Origin: a virus | Reading direction: 5' to 3' (one strand) | IMG/VR virus record: IMGVR_UViG_3300007735_000681 | Span: 1 to 36,680 of that record | DNA length: 36,680 bases | Part shown: positions 7,048 to 14,639 of the stretch, piece by piece | Layout: each line of letters opens with the position of its first letter | Position numbering within the stretch: position 1 is the stretch's first letter | Notes under the pieces: generated by a model | The model's input: only the letters and a program-made list of their open reading frames with translations | What the model was told of the DNA's origin: nothing | Databases searched by the model: none | Made by a program: the position numbers and the translations under genes

Positions 7048-8064
7048 ATGGCACTCGTAACCTCTGGCTCGCTCGCAGCGGCATACCAGGAGTACTTCTC
7101 GAAAGAGTTGCTCCAACGTCAATTGCCCATCCTTCAGATGGAACAATTCGGAATGAAAGCGGCTCTTCCTCGGAAGAACGGCAACAAACAGATTCGCTTT
7201 TTCCGCTACTCGAACCCGAGCATTAGCTCGATCATCGAAGTAACGTCAGAAGGCACAAACCCTGGCAATAACGAACGTGAGTTGACCTTGTCGACTGTTG
7301 GAGCGACCCTCCAGCAATTCGCCAGCTTGGTCAAGCTGTCTGACATCTTGCAAGCCACAAACTTGTTTGATTCCATGGCACAGGCCACGACTCAATTGGC
7401 AGAAGATCACGCGTTACACGCCGACACGCTCGTCCACCGCGTTCTCACGACCGGAACTACCTCCGGAACTGGCACGTTGTCGACCTCGGTCCGCTACGCA
7501 CAGAATGCTACCGCGACGAACTTTATTGCCGCGACAGCAGCTAACTCGGCCTTCACGGCCCTCGACTTGCTCGATTCCGTGACGTCTCTCCGGGTTGACA
7601 AGGCTCCTACAATCAAGGGTGGATACATCCTGGTTGCAGATCCTCGTACTGCTCGTTCGATCCTCAACGATGACGACTATATCCAGGCTCATCGTTACTC
7701 GAACGTGGATAGCTTGCTGAAGGGTGAAGTTGGAACGTACTACGGAGTGAAGACTCTGTTGTCGCACAACATTCTGTCCTTCGGTTCTGCTTCCTCCAGC
7801 GCCATCTCTGGCACTGCGGCAGCGGCCTACAACTCCAGCACAGCGCCTTTCTTGGCGAACATTGTGCTCGGTGACCAGGCGTTCGGCGTACCTAGCCTCA
7901 CAGGCGATTCGCCCTACAGCCCCAAGGTGCTCATTGCAGAAGGTCCGGACAAGTCCGACCCTCTGGATTTGGTCACCTCGGTTGCCGTCAAAACGTACTA
8001 CACCGCGGTTCAGTTGAACGGAGCGTTCTACCGAGTCGTGTTTAGCCGTTCTGAGGTCAGCTAA
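7048..8064 (+). CDS. Major capsid protein, N4-gp56 family type
   Basis: 338 residues, forming the icosahedral shell. The N-terminal region (EYFSKELLQRQLPILQMEQFG, then KNGNKQIRFFRYSNPS) followed by EGTNPGNNERELTLSTVGATLQQFASLVKLSDIL is the pattern I associate with N4-gp56-type HK97-fold capsid proteins. ALHADTLVHRVLTTG fits the helix that usually follows. CAGGAGATAA upstream supplies the ribosome binding site. The gene sits right after the scaffold and before a strong hairpin at 8112-8133. The call is based on sequence pattern and gene order. Confidence 0.9.
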   Translation: MALVTSGSLAAAYQEYFSKELLQRQLPILQMEQFGMKAALPRKNGNKQIRFFRYSNPSISSIIEVTSEGTNPGNNERELTLSTVGATLQQFASLVKLSDILQATNLFDSMAQATTQLAEDHALHADTLVHRVLTTGTTSGTGTLSTSVRYAQNATATNFIAATAANSAFTALDLLDSVTSLRVDKAPTIKGGYILVADPRTARSILNDDDYIQAHRYSNVDSLLKGEVGTYYGVKTLLSHNILSFGSASSSAISGTAAAAYNSSTAPFLANIVLGDQAFGVPSLTGDSPYSPKVLIAEGPDKSDPLDLVTSVAVKTYYTAVQLNGAFYRVVFSRSEVS

Positions 8065-8111
8065 TTAACATGGGCGCGATCGTATTAATGATCGGGCCCT
8101 CGGCGAAGACT

Positions 8112-8133
8112 CGGGGAGGCAAAAACCTCCCCG
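8112..8133 (+). terminator. Strong stem-loop after the capsid gene
   Basis: CGGGGAGG (8112-8119) pairs perfectly with CCTCCCCG (8126-8133) across the loop CAAAAA. It lies 47 bases after the capsid stop and 30 bases before the next start. There is no T tract after it, so it may be a leaky terminator or an mRNA-stabilising hairpin that raises capsid expression relative to downstream genes. Confidence 0.5.
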
Positions 8134-8162
8134 GGTCCGAGCCTAAAAAGAAGGGATCAAAA

Positions 8163-8414
8163 ATGGCTAACATCGTAAGCATTCCGATTGAAAATCTAAC
8201 CATCTCGCAAGAGACCGAACAGGCTGAACCAGCAATCGGTGATATGGTGGAGTTGACCGGAGAAGTTGTCGAAATTAAAGAAGGCGTTGCCATGGTTCGC
8301 GTAAGCGAGGCAGAAGGAGAAATTGAAAAAGAATCTCCAGAAGCCGAAACCGAAGGCGAACGTCTCCGGAATGAGGCTGTCAAGATGGACGGCGGGGAAA
8401 TGATGGAAGACTGA
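8163..8414 (+). CDS. Small acidic protein after the capsid gene
   Basis: 83 residues. I chose ATG 8163, which has AAGAAGGGA about 6 bases upstream; a longer frame from 8070 would run through the hairpin at 8112-8133. The first half (GDMVELTGEVVEIKEGVAMVRVSEAEGE) is beta-rich and may be a small barrel. The C-terminal half is rich in glutamate. It could be a capsid decoration or head-associated protein. I recognise no family. Confidence 0.75.
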   Translation: MANIVSIPIENLTISQETEQAEPAIGDMVELTGEVVEIKEGVAMVRVSEAEGEIEKESPEAETEGERLRNEAVKMDGGEMMED

Positions 8415-8707
8415 TGCCACTTTACGAGTACGAAGATAGAGACACCGGGGGCGTCGTAACGCTCGAGCGGTCGGTAGATGAAAGGGACAAGGTCCCGAGT
8501 AAACTAAAACGACGCAACTTTCCCTCTAGCTTCAGACTTGTTAACTGTGGTTCAGAACCAGCATATCATCCCGCAGCCATGGATGGTCGCAACATTCTAA
8601 AAGGTTATCACGCACTAGAACAAAAACTCGGCTCCAAGTTCCGCCCAAGACATAAAGCCGATCAAATCAAACAAGTTTGGGCAAAACATAGGAAATTAGA
8701 TCCATGA
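8414..8707 (+). CDS. Small protein with FmdB-like N-terminus, cysteines absent
   Basis: 97 residues, start overlapping the previous stop as TGATG. It opens with MPLYEYEDRDTGGVVTLERSVDERD, which recalls the start of FmdB-type zinc ribbons (MPLYEY...CG...F). The two CxxC pairs that define that zinc ribbon are absent; only one cysteine (VNCGSEP) remains. The C-terminus is basic and helical. It may be a ribbon-fold structural protein that lost its metal site. Function unknown. Confidence 0.75.
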   Translation: MPLYEYEDRDTGGVVTLERSVDERDKVPSKLKRRNFPSSFRLVNCGSEPAYHPAAMDGRNILKGYHALEQKLGSKFRPRHKADQIKQVWAKHRKLDP

Positions 8708-8895
8708 GTCAAATTAATATTCGCCGCGAATTGAAAGCAAAAGGAAAGCCTGTCCGGATTAATTCTGGAGCAGAAGCTACCGCGATGGAATTCACGACCA
8801 CTGCTACCACTGGTACGTTTGTGTCCGGGACCTCTACCCTGGGCATAACCATCAAGCTCAACGGCACTTCGTACAAGATCCCGGTTTACAGCTAA
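8704..8895 (+). CDS. Small beta-rich structural-type protein
   Basis: 63 residues; start overlaps the previous stop (ATGA). A basic N-terminus (MSQINIRRELKAKGKP) leads into a threonine/serine/glycine-rich segment that ends in the strand pair LGITIKLNGTSYKIPVYS. The composition and place in the structural block suggest a virion decoration or adaptor protein. No family recognised. Confidence 0.65.
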   Translation: MSQINIRRELKAKGKPVRINSGAEATAMEFTTTATTGTFVSGTSTLGITIKLNGTSYKIPVYS

Positions 8896-8900
8896 ACTGT

Positions 8901-9146
8901 ATGTCCCGCGTATCATCTCGACTCGTCCTTGGCGAGGCCGGGACGGTTATCGTTTCCAGCACTGGAACAAGTGATGGAAACTTTGATGCCGTCACTGCGC
9001 TGACGCAAGGAACTGTGAGCATCATTATTAGCGGAACACAATATAACAACGTTGGATTCTACCATGGATCAACACTTCATGGTGATATCACTCGCGTTGC
9101 TTATGTAAGTGGTGGACCGTTTGCGTTGTACAAAGACCTTCCGTAA
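8901..9146 (+). CDS. Small beta-rich structural-type protein
   Basis: 81 residues starting at ATG 8901, 5 bases after the previous stop. Ribosome binding site is weak. It is made almost entirely of short beta segments (TVIVSSTGTSDGNFDAVTAL, TVSIIISGTQYNNVGFYHG), as in decoration or tail-associated proteins. It may be the functional partner of the 63-residue protein before it. No family recognised. Confidence 0.65.
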   Translation: MSRVSSRLVLGEAGTVIVSSTGTSDGNFDAVTALTQGTVSIIISGTQYNNVGFYHGSTLHGDITRVAYVSGGPFALYKDLP

Positions 9147-9156
9147 GGAGTAAATC

Positions 9157-9570
9157 ATGGGCCGCCAGATAGAGGAGATCATCTCTAGCCTCGGACCGCT
9201 TACTGGCGGAACCGCGTCTATCAACATGAACCTGGCGGACGTCGAGGCGTTGCTCACAACGCTCCAGGCGGACGTTGCCGATGGTATTCGACTACCAAAC
9301 GCAACAACTGGCGGAACTGGTCCTACTACATTTACAAGCACCAGCTACGGCACGATTGCAACGGCAAGCACTGGCAGGCTTGGTTGCACTATTTTTAACG
9401 AAGGAGCAGGCAACCTCCACGTTCTGCTAGGCACAGCAACGGCAAGCACATCGTCTTACACAGTTCGCTTATCTTCTGGAGATTACTACGAAGTTCCATT
9501 CAACTACACTGGATTGATTGGCGGTATATTTGCCACGGCTGGCACGGCTAGAGTGACGCAAGTTAGCTAG
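9157..9570 (+). CDS. Beta-rich virion protein (putative)
   Basis: 137 residues with GGAG at 9146-9149 before the ATG. A helical N-terminus (GRQIEEIISSLGPL, then NLADVEALLTTLQADVADGIRLP) precedes a beta-rich domain of about 80 residues (GRLGCTIFNEGAGNLHVLLGTATASTSSYTV). It ends in a strand-rich segment. A helical stalk followed by a beta domain is common in head fibre or decoration proteins. The specific role is unknown. Confidence 0.7.
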   Translation: MGRQIEEIISSLGPLTGGTASINMNLADVEALLTTLQADVADGIRLPNATTGGTGPTTFTSTSYGTIATASTGRLGCTIFNEGAGNLHVLLGTATASTSSYTVRLSSGDYYEVPFNYTGLIGGIFATAGTARVTQVS

Positions 9571-9579
9571 GAGTAGGCG

Positions 9580-10134
9580 ATGCCTCTTTTTCAATCTCCA
9601 GATTTAGCTTTTTTCCCAGCTTCATCAACAGAAAAAGTATATTATCCATTAGGCGTAAGCTTGCTTTCTGGAGCAGCAGTTCCACAGCAAAATAAAATCC
9701 TATATATGCCTTATTATGTAAAAAAAAATGTTGTTAATCCAACCTTATTAATTCAACAGACTGGCTCGCTTGGAAACACATTTAAAGTTGGAATTTATGA
9801 TGGAACTAATGGAATTTATGGGGCAAGTCTTTTAATTAGTGATGAAATAACAACAACCGTAACTCCTCAAATTTACAGCAAACAAGTTACAATTAATCTA
9901 AATAGAGGTTATTATATATTGGCTGGATTGATGACAACAGCAAATGCTAGTGCGACTAGGATTGTTACGGCTGTTAGCGTTAGAGAGGCTTGGGGAGACA
10001 TTGACTCAATAACATCTATTGATAATAATAACTTTTATAATGAGGCTGGAAGTAGTCTTCCAAGCACAATTGGAACAATAGTGAGAGAATCTGCTACAAC
10101 AAGTTGTGGTGTTAATGTTTTTATTAAATACTAA
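9580..10134 (+). CDS. AT-rich probable receptor-binding or fibre protein
   Basis: 184 residues, start preceded by AGGAG (9570-9574). The gene is visibly much more AT-rich than its neighbours and uses many ATT, AAT, TTA and ACA codons. This suggests it was acquired from elsewhere or evolves under different pressure. The protein is beta-rich with aromatic positions (YYPLG, ILYMPYYVKKNV, VGIYDGTNGIYG, GYYILAGL) and a C-terminus ending VNVFIKY, as in jelly-roll receptor-binding or fibre-tip domains. It is followed by small membrane proteins and the S74 tail fibre. Host-recognition is inferred from composition and context only. Confidence 0.65.
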   Translation: MPLFQSPDLAFFPASSTEKVYYPLGVSLLSGAAVPQQNKILYMPYYVKKNVVNPTLLIQQTGSLGNTFKVGIYDGTNGIYGASLLISDEITTTVTPQIYSKQVTINLNRGYYILAGLMTTANASATRIVTAVSVREAWGDIDSITSIDNNNFYNEAGSSLPSTIGTIVRESATTSCGVNVFIKY

Positions 10135-10150
10135 ATTGATCTAATTTCTA

Positions 10151-10270
10151 ATGCCCATCCTTCTTCTCACCCTCTTCCTCTGCTCCTGCTCGCCCAAGCC
10201 AGCGGATAACAACGTACTACCTCGCTACTCCGATATGGGCGCAGCGGAAGATGCTGGTAATGTCAAATGA
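10151..10270 (+). CDS. Very short lipoprotein
   Basis: 39 residues. The N-terminus MPILLLTLFLCSCSPKPAD is a lipoprotein signal with a cysteine at 11 or 13; the mature part is under 30 residues. The stop overlaps the next start as ATGA. There is no strong ribosome binding site. Tiny lipoproteins of this form often are outer-membrane spanins, here next to two small membrane proteins. A second lipoprotein candidate lies at 3016-3285, so the roles could be split. Confidence 0.6.
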   Translation: MPILLLTLFLCSCSPKPADNNVLPRYSDMGAAEDAGNVK

Positions 10271-10545
10271 AACGCATCGCTACATGGATCACGGTCCTGG
10301 GTTTACGTTTATTGCTGACGGCAAAAGATTACGCCTGTTTCAAGGAGGCACTGAAGTGTGCCGAAGACAACAACAGGATCTCCAGCGGGACGAAGTATAT
10401 CGGGGCAGTAAAGCACCTCCTGTCAGTCAACAGATCAATCAAAAGGATGGTGGACGACGGCAGGGACCGGGACGAAGTTGTGGGCGCTGTAGTACATCTT
10501 GCGGTAAGCCTGAAGTATTTAGAGGGCAGGGGCCGTGAGTCTTGA
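10267..10545 (+). CDS. Small protein with N-terminal hydrophobic signal
   Basis: 92 residues, translationally coupled to the lipoprotein before it (ATGA) and overlapping the next gene by 11 bases. The first 20 residues (KRIATWITVLGLRLLLTAKDY) form a membrane anchor or signal peptide. The rest is helical and charged with two cysteines (Cys24 and Cys31) and a C-terminal VVGAVVHLAVSLKYLEG. Position between a tiny lipoprotein and an XhlA-like protein suggests a lysis function, for example an inner-membrane spanin-like or antiholin-like role. No family recognised. Confidence 0.65.
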   Translation: MKRIATWITVLGLRLLLTAKDYACFKEALKCAEDNNRISSGTKYIGAVKHLLSVNRSIKRMVDDGRDRDEVVGAVVHLAVSLKYLEGRGRES

Positions 10546-10783
10546 CGAAGTTAACGACCTGAAGGACAGGGTCGCAACCGTGTCTGAGCGTCTCGCCCGG
10601 ATGGAAGAGCGCCAGGTTCAGTTGTACAATATGGTCGCCACCAGCTTGTCAAGCTATGCCGATGTGGTAAATAGAATATCTGCTTTGGAGCATCTCAGGA
10701 CAAGGATGCTTACAATTGCGGGTGCCGTTGGACTAATCTGCTCAATGGCTTGGGACATTATAAAAAATCGTTTTCATAGTTAG
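10535..10783 (+). CDS. XhlA/holin-accessory-like protein (coiled coil plus C-terminal membrane segment)
   Basis: 82 residues from a GTG start. The N-terminal 50 residues form a coiled coil (LKDRVATVSERLARMEERQVQ, then SYADVVNRISALEHL). The C-terminal MLTIAGAVGLICSMAWDII is a single membrane segment with a short basic tail. This topology matches the haemolysin XhlA type of small phage protein that sits next to lysis genes. Assignment is by architecture, not detailed similarity. It may help holin function or anchor a tail component to the membrane. Confidence 0.6.
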   Translation: MSLDEVNDLKDRVATVSERLARMEERQVQLYNMVATSLSSYADVVNRISALEHLRTRMLTIAGAVGLICSMAWDIIKNRFHS

Positions 10784-10794
10784 GAGACTATACA

Positions 10795-11976
10795 ATGGCA
10801 AATTTCACAGCAGGAACTTCATTCACGGACGGCGTTACAAATGACGTAACGGCTGCCAAGCTTAATGCGCTAGTGGCCGATGCCGTGCCTACTTCCAGCT
10901 TATCCTTAAACAGCACAACTGGAACCATTGGCTTATTTAGCTCTGGAACTGGAACGGCTGCAACCCCAGCCATCCAACCTACAGGCGATACCAACACAGG
11001 CATATTTTTCCCAGCCGCCGACACCATTGCGTTCAGCGAGGGTGGGGCGGAATCAATGAGGATTGATTCGAGTGGAAATGTTGGGATTGGAATTACACCA
11101 TCCCAAAAACTAGATGTAAATGGAGCATCTTCTATTCGCGGGGCACTATTTCTTGGGGATGGTTCTTCTTCTGTAATTAGAAAGCTAACTTCAAGCACAC
11201 CATTAACTTTTGCAAATAATGGTGGATCAGCCGAGATGACCATTGATTCAAGTGGCAATGTTGGGATTGGGACTACACCATCCCAAAAACTAGATGTAAA
11301 TGGAGGATCTGCTATTCGTGGAACACTATTTCTTGGGGATGGATCTTCTTCTGTAATTAGAAAGCTAACTTCAAGCACACCATTAACTTTTGCAAATAAT
11401 GGTGGATTAGCCGAGATGACCATTAATTCGAGTGGGAATGTGGGGATTGGGACAACAAGTCCTTCTGCACAACTTGAACTATCCACCGATAGTGCAAAGA
11501 AGCCATCAACTAACACTTGGACAATTGCATCTGACCAAAGGTTAAAAACCAACATTATAAACGCTGACAATGATCGGTGTTACGAAATTGTTAAGCAAGT
11601 TCCACTTAAACGCTATTCTTGGAAGAACGAAGTTTATTCTCAAGAGCAAGTAAGGGACAGAAGCAAACTTGGTTGGATCGCGCAAGACGTAGAGGCGGTG
11701 TTTCCTAAAGCCGTTGGAACAAACAGATTTGCCTACAATCAAGTCTTTGAAGATGTGGTCACACCAGAGTTAGATTCTGATGGTAATGCTGTGCTTGACG
11801 AGAATGGTGTAGCCAAAACAAAGACTGAGAAAAGATTGGTTAGCGAAGAGGTTATTCAGGACTGTAAGGATCTTAATTCCGACCAGATTTATGCGGCTAT
11901 GTATGGCACAATTCAAAAGCTAATTGAGAAGGTGGAAATCCTCGAAGCTAAAGTCACCGCACTGGAGGCCGCATGA
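10795..11976 (+). CDS. Tail fibre with peptidase S74 (intramolecular chaperone) domain
   Basis: 393 residues with AGGAGA before the ATG. The N-terminal 85 residues likely attach to the tail. Residues about 85-220 are made of 60-residue repeats with the phage fibre signature SSGNVGIGTT-SQKLDVNG. The C-terminal 150 residues are an intramolecular chaperone: TWTIASDQRLKTNI with S246-D247-x-R249-x-K251 matches the self-cleavage site, followed by YSWKNE, LGWIAQDVEAVFPKAV and a helical coiled coil end. In known S74 fibres the domain drives trimer folding and then cleaves itself off. The protein is the best candidate for the main host-recognition fibre. Confidence 0.9.
   Translation: MANFTAGTSFTDGVTNDVTAAKLNALVADAVPTSSLSLNSTTGTIGLFSSGTGTAATPAIQPTGDTNTGIFFPAADTIAFSEGGAESMRIDSSGNVGIGITPSQKLDVNGASSIRGALFLGDGSSSVIRKLTSSTPLTFANNGGSAEMTIDSSGNVGIGTTPSQKLDVNGGSAIRGTLFLGDGSSSVIRKLTSSTPLTFANNGGLAEMTINSSGNVGIGTTSPSAQLELSTDSAKKPSTNTWTIASDQRLKTNIINADNDRCYEIVKQVPLKRYSWKNEVYSQEQVRDRSKLGWIAQDVEAVFPKAVGTNRFAYNQVFEDVVTPELDSDGNAVLDENGVAKTKTEKRLVSEEVIQDCKDLNSDQIYAAMYGTIQKLIEKVEILEAKVTALEAA
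11041..11457 (+). repeat. 180-bp tandem repeat in the tail fibre gene
   Basis: Two full copies (11041-11220 and 11221-11400) and a partial third (11401-11457) follow one another with an exact 180-base period, or 60 residues. Long stretches are identical at the DNA level, for example TCTGTAATTAGAAAGCTAAC in both copies, so the duplication is recent or kept uniform by gene conversion. The repeat unit carries the SSGNVGIG fibre motif. Copy number may vary between strains. Confidence 0.9.
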
Positions 11977-12104
11977 AACTTGACCTAAACATCAACGAAA
12001 TCAACACCATCCTAGCCTGCCTTGGTCGTGCGCCTTATGAGGCGGTATTTGAGTTGGTAGAGAAGATTCGTAGCCAAGCCAAAGAGCAATCCGAAGCTAA
12101 ATGA
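11973..12104 (+). CDS. Small conserved-type protein after the tail fibre
   Basis: 43 residues, coupled to the fibre stop (ATGA) and to the next start (ATGA). Sequence is one helical hairpin: LDLNINEINTILACLG, then APYEAVFELVEKIRSQAKEQ. Proteins of this form are a recurring small ORF near phage tail fibre genes in my memory; their function is unknown. The coding potential is supported by the exact overlaps on both sides. Confidence 0.7.
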   Translation: MKLDLNINEINTILACLGRAPYEAVFELVEKIRSQAKEQSEAK

Positions 12105-12799
12105 CCCTAACCGAAATTGCGCAGTTTGCTGGGGAGAAGGTCGGAAAGACTGACTCTGACACGGTAACTTTTCTAAAAAAGTCTGCTTCGTTAAACTATC
12201 GTCGCGTCTGGAACTTTGCTCCATGGCGTGAGAGTGTAACCAACTCAACGTACACAGTCTCAACGTCAAGCAGGACTGTCACGCTCGGATCGTTGGTCGA
12301 AAATCCTCTTTCTGTTGCATACGGAGACAGCGAATTATTGGCTGTAGATTTGCAGACAATTATTAGCCAAGACGCAGATCTGCTTGATTCCAACAGGACA
12401 GGCACCCCGACTCAGTACTACTTTACCGGGAGAGGGACAACCGGTACGGCACAGCTTGACGTGTACCCACTATTAAATACGACGAGTACAACCGCTCTTA
12501 AGGTCATTGAGAAATTGCAATGCATAACCAGGTCGAATTATATCGTAGACTTTCCTCCCTCGACAGATGCTTCAGGAGACGAGCTAAGACTTCCGCATGT
12601 TCAGCACGTTGTCCTGGCATTGACCCACGCCGACGCCTTGGAAAGGGAGAGGCAGTACGCAAAGGCCCAGGCTGTTGTTTCAACTGCAAATGCTGACCTG
12701 GCAGCCATGGCGCAGTACGAAATGAGCCAGGTCGGAGGAATTAAGGTCATCACTCCGTCCAGCCTTGGGGAGTCAAGCATCCTAGATATAACGGTTTAA
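12101..12799 (+). CDS. Tail tube / head-tail adaptor protein (tail tubular A-like)
   Basis: 232 residues. The N-terminal TLTEIAQFAGEKVGKTDSDTVTFLKKSASLNYRRVWNFAPWRES and the C-terminal HVVLALTHADALERERQYAKAQAVVSTANADLAAM fit the helical adaptor proteins that join the portal to the tail nozzle in podoviruses (T7 gp11 or P22 gp4 role). A beta-rich middle domain (VTLGSLVENPLSVAYGDSELLAV) lies between. It directly precedes the 611-residue tail protein, which matches the usual A-B order. The role is inferred from position and pattern. Confidence 0.75.
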   Translation: MTLTEIAQFAGEKVGKTDSDTVTFLKKSASLNYRRVWNFAPWRESVTNSTYTVSTSSRTVTLGSLVENPLSVAYGDSELLAVDLQTIISQDADLLDSNRTGTPTQYYFTGRGTTGTAQLDVYPLLNTTSTTALKVIEKLQCITRSNYIVDFPPSTDASGDELRLPHVQHVVLALTHADALERERQYAKAQAVVSTANADLAAMAQYEMSQVGGIKVITPSSLGESSILDITV

Positions 12800-12803
12800 T
12801 AAA

Positions 12804-14639
12804 ATGCCGTACTACAGCGACAACCTGGACGAACTCCTTGCTATTGCCGGGTCTGTAAGTTTTGAGGGGGGCCAGGCGTCTGGCATAGTTGCCAACCTTA
12901 TTAAGGACAACCAGGCGAGCGAACTTATCAATATGACGATAAGTCCGTCCGGAAACTTGGAATCCAGGATGGGCATTGAGGCAATCTCAACAAACGTTTC
13001 TAGCGGATCAAACATTCAAGGCATGCACTATGTGGACACACCGAGCCTGGAGCGCCTTGTCGTTGCTACAAATGGAACAATATACAGAACTACAAGCGCA
13101 ACTACTTTTTCTACCACCGGTGGAACTGTAGCAAATGCAAGCGTTGACGTGGACTTCTCTCAATTCAATAATCGACTTTATTATACCGACGGATCTGGAT
13201 TCCTTCAGTTCTCGAATGGAACGAATGATTATCGGCAAGGGACGAGTATTCTTGCAATTACTGTATCAACACAAGGATTGGGATATACTGGATCAACCGT
13301 AGCGGTAACAATTGGCGCGCCAAGTCTTGGATACGGAACAACTGCAAGTGCTGTTGCAACCGTTACAAGCGGAACAATATCTGCTGTTGTTGTTACAAAT
13401 GCTGGATCTGGATATACTTCAGCACCGTCGGTAACGATAGCTGCGCCACCAGCTGGAGGCGGACACTTTACGGCAACTGCCGTTGCCAGCGTATCTGCTC
13501 TTGCCCCATCTGGCCTTCGCCTTGTCCGCCAATTTACAAATAGGATATTTGCGGTTGGAACCGGAACAAATCGAAACACGCTCTATGCCTCAGATATTCT
13601 TGATGCAGAAGTTTGGAAATCAACCAACAGCATTATTGTTGGTGGCGATGATGGTGAGGACATTGTGGCAATTCAGCCTTTCTACGATTACGAAATCCTT
13701 GTTTTCAAGCCGAACAAAATTTACCTGGTAACAGCCGACCCGACAGCGACTACTGCTGCTGGCTGGACTGTAAGACTTTTGAATGATCGAATTGGATGCG
13801 TGTCCGGAAGGTCCGTAAACTTTGTAAATAAAGATGTATTCTTCTTAGCGAACGATGGAATTAGGTCTGTCGCCAGGTCCGTTGCAGACGACTTCTATAT
13901 TGTTGGAACTCCGGTTAGCGAGCCTGTGAAGAATATCATTGCTAGAATCAATAAAAACTATGTGACATTGTGCAACGCGGCCTTCTACAATAACCGATAC
14001 TACCTAGCCATCCCTCTCGATACAGCTACAACGCCAAACTATATTTTAGTATATAATGCCATATTCAATTCGTTTGAAGGTCTCTGGAGTATCGCAGCTT
14101 CGAGAATGGTGATTACAAACTTTTCATCCGGATACTCAATAAACGCGTTAAAGCTGGCAATCGGAAGTCCCACCAGCAAGGTTGGACATTATGCGGGATA
14201 CAGGGATGCCGACTCGTCTGACCCTACCACTAATTACGTTGACTACGATACGTCCGGAACGTACACAAGCTCGGTAACATCAAAGGCGTATGAATTTGAT
14301 GACAGAATATCTCAAAAATTTGGTTCTCACTACGAAATTGAATTCTATAATTCAGGATCTACAAATGCAACGATCAGCATGCGCAGAGATACCGACGGTG
14401 CCGACATAGGACTTGCCACAGGAGTTGACACAAGGTCTGCCGGTGGAATTACGCTTCCATTCACGCTTCCCGCAACGTTGTCATCACAAACTGTAAAGCG
14501 AATTGCCGACAGCTTGAGGTCGTACCAGAAGTGGCGCAATATGCGCTTAAAGATATCGGCTCCATCTAAAAAACTGTCGCTACGAGGAATTTTAATGGCT
14601 GCAAATCCAGATACGATTGAGTTGCAAAAGAACATATGA
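12804..14639 (+). CDS. Tail tubular B-like nozzle protein
   Basis: 611 residues. N-terminal FEGGQASGIVANLIKDNQASELINMTISPSGNLESRMGIEAI is typical of podovirus tail nozzle proteins, which define the phage length of the ejection tube. Near residues 150-232 is an inserted beta module with GLGYTGSTVAVTI and GSGYTSAPSVTIAAPPAGGG, a glycine-rich repeat found in many phage structural proteins. The remainder contains repeated beta-propeller-like strands (NRIFAVGTGTNRNTLYASD, YEILVFKPNKIYLVT, VFFLANDGIRSV). It sits right after the adaptor gene and overlaps the next start (ATGA). Ribosome binding site not obvious. Confidence 0.8.
   Translation: MPYYSDNLDELLAIAGSVSFEGGQASGIVANLIKDNQASELINMTISPSGNLESRMGIEAISTNVSSGSNIQGMHYVDTPSLERLVVATNGTIYRTTSATTFSTTGGTVANASVDVDFSQFNNRLYYTDGSGFLQFSNGTNDYRQGTSILAITVSTQGLGYTGSTVAVTIGAPSLGYGTTASAVATVTSGTISAVVVTNAGSGYTSAPSVTIAAPPAGGGHFTATAVASVSALAPSGLRLVRQFTNRIFAVGTGTNRNTLYASDILDAEVWKSTNSIIVGGDDGEDIVAIQPFYDYEILVFKPNKIYLVTADPTATTAAGWTVRLLNDRIGCVSGRSVNFVNKDVFFLANDGIRSVARSVADDFYIVGTPVSEPVKNIIARINKNYVTLCNAAFYNNRYYLAIPLDTATTPNYILVYNAIFNSFEGLWSIAASRMVITNFSSGYSINALKLAIGSPTSKVGHYAGYRDADSSDPTTNYVDYDTSGTYTSSVTSKAYEFDDRISQKFGSHYEIEFYNSGSTNATISMRRDTDGADIGLATGVDTRSAGGITLPFTLPATLSSQTVKRIADSLRSYQKWRNMRLKISAPSKKLSLRGILMAANPDTIELQKNI

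Noticed and set aside
8070-8162. Longer N-terminus for the gene at 8163
   Set aside because: It would translate through the strong hairpin and has no ribosome binding site, while ATG 8163 has AAGAAGGGA upstream.
10788-11570. Minus-strand 260-residue frame with internal repeats
   Set aside because: It mirrors the tandem repeats of the S74 fibre gene, which is well supported on the plus strand.
12504-12689. Short minus-strand frame in the tail adaptor gene
   Set aside because: Shadow of the well-supported adaptor gene with no start signal or motif.
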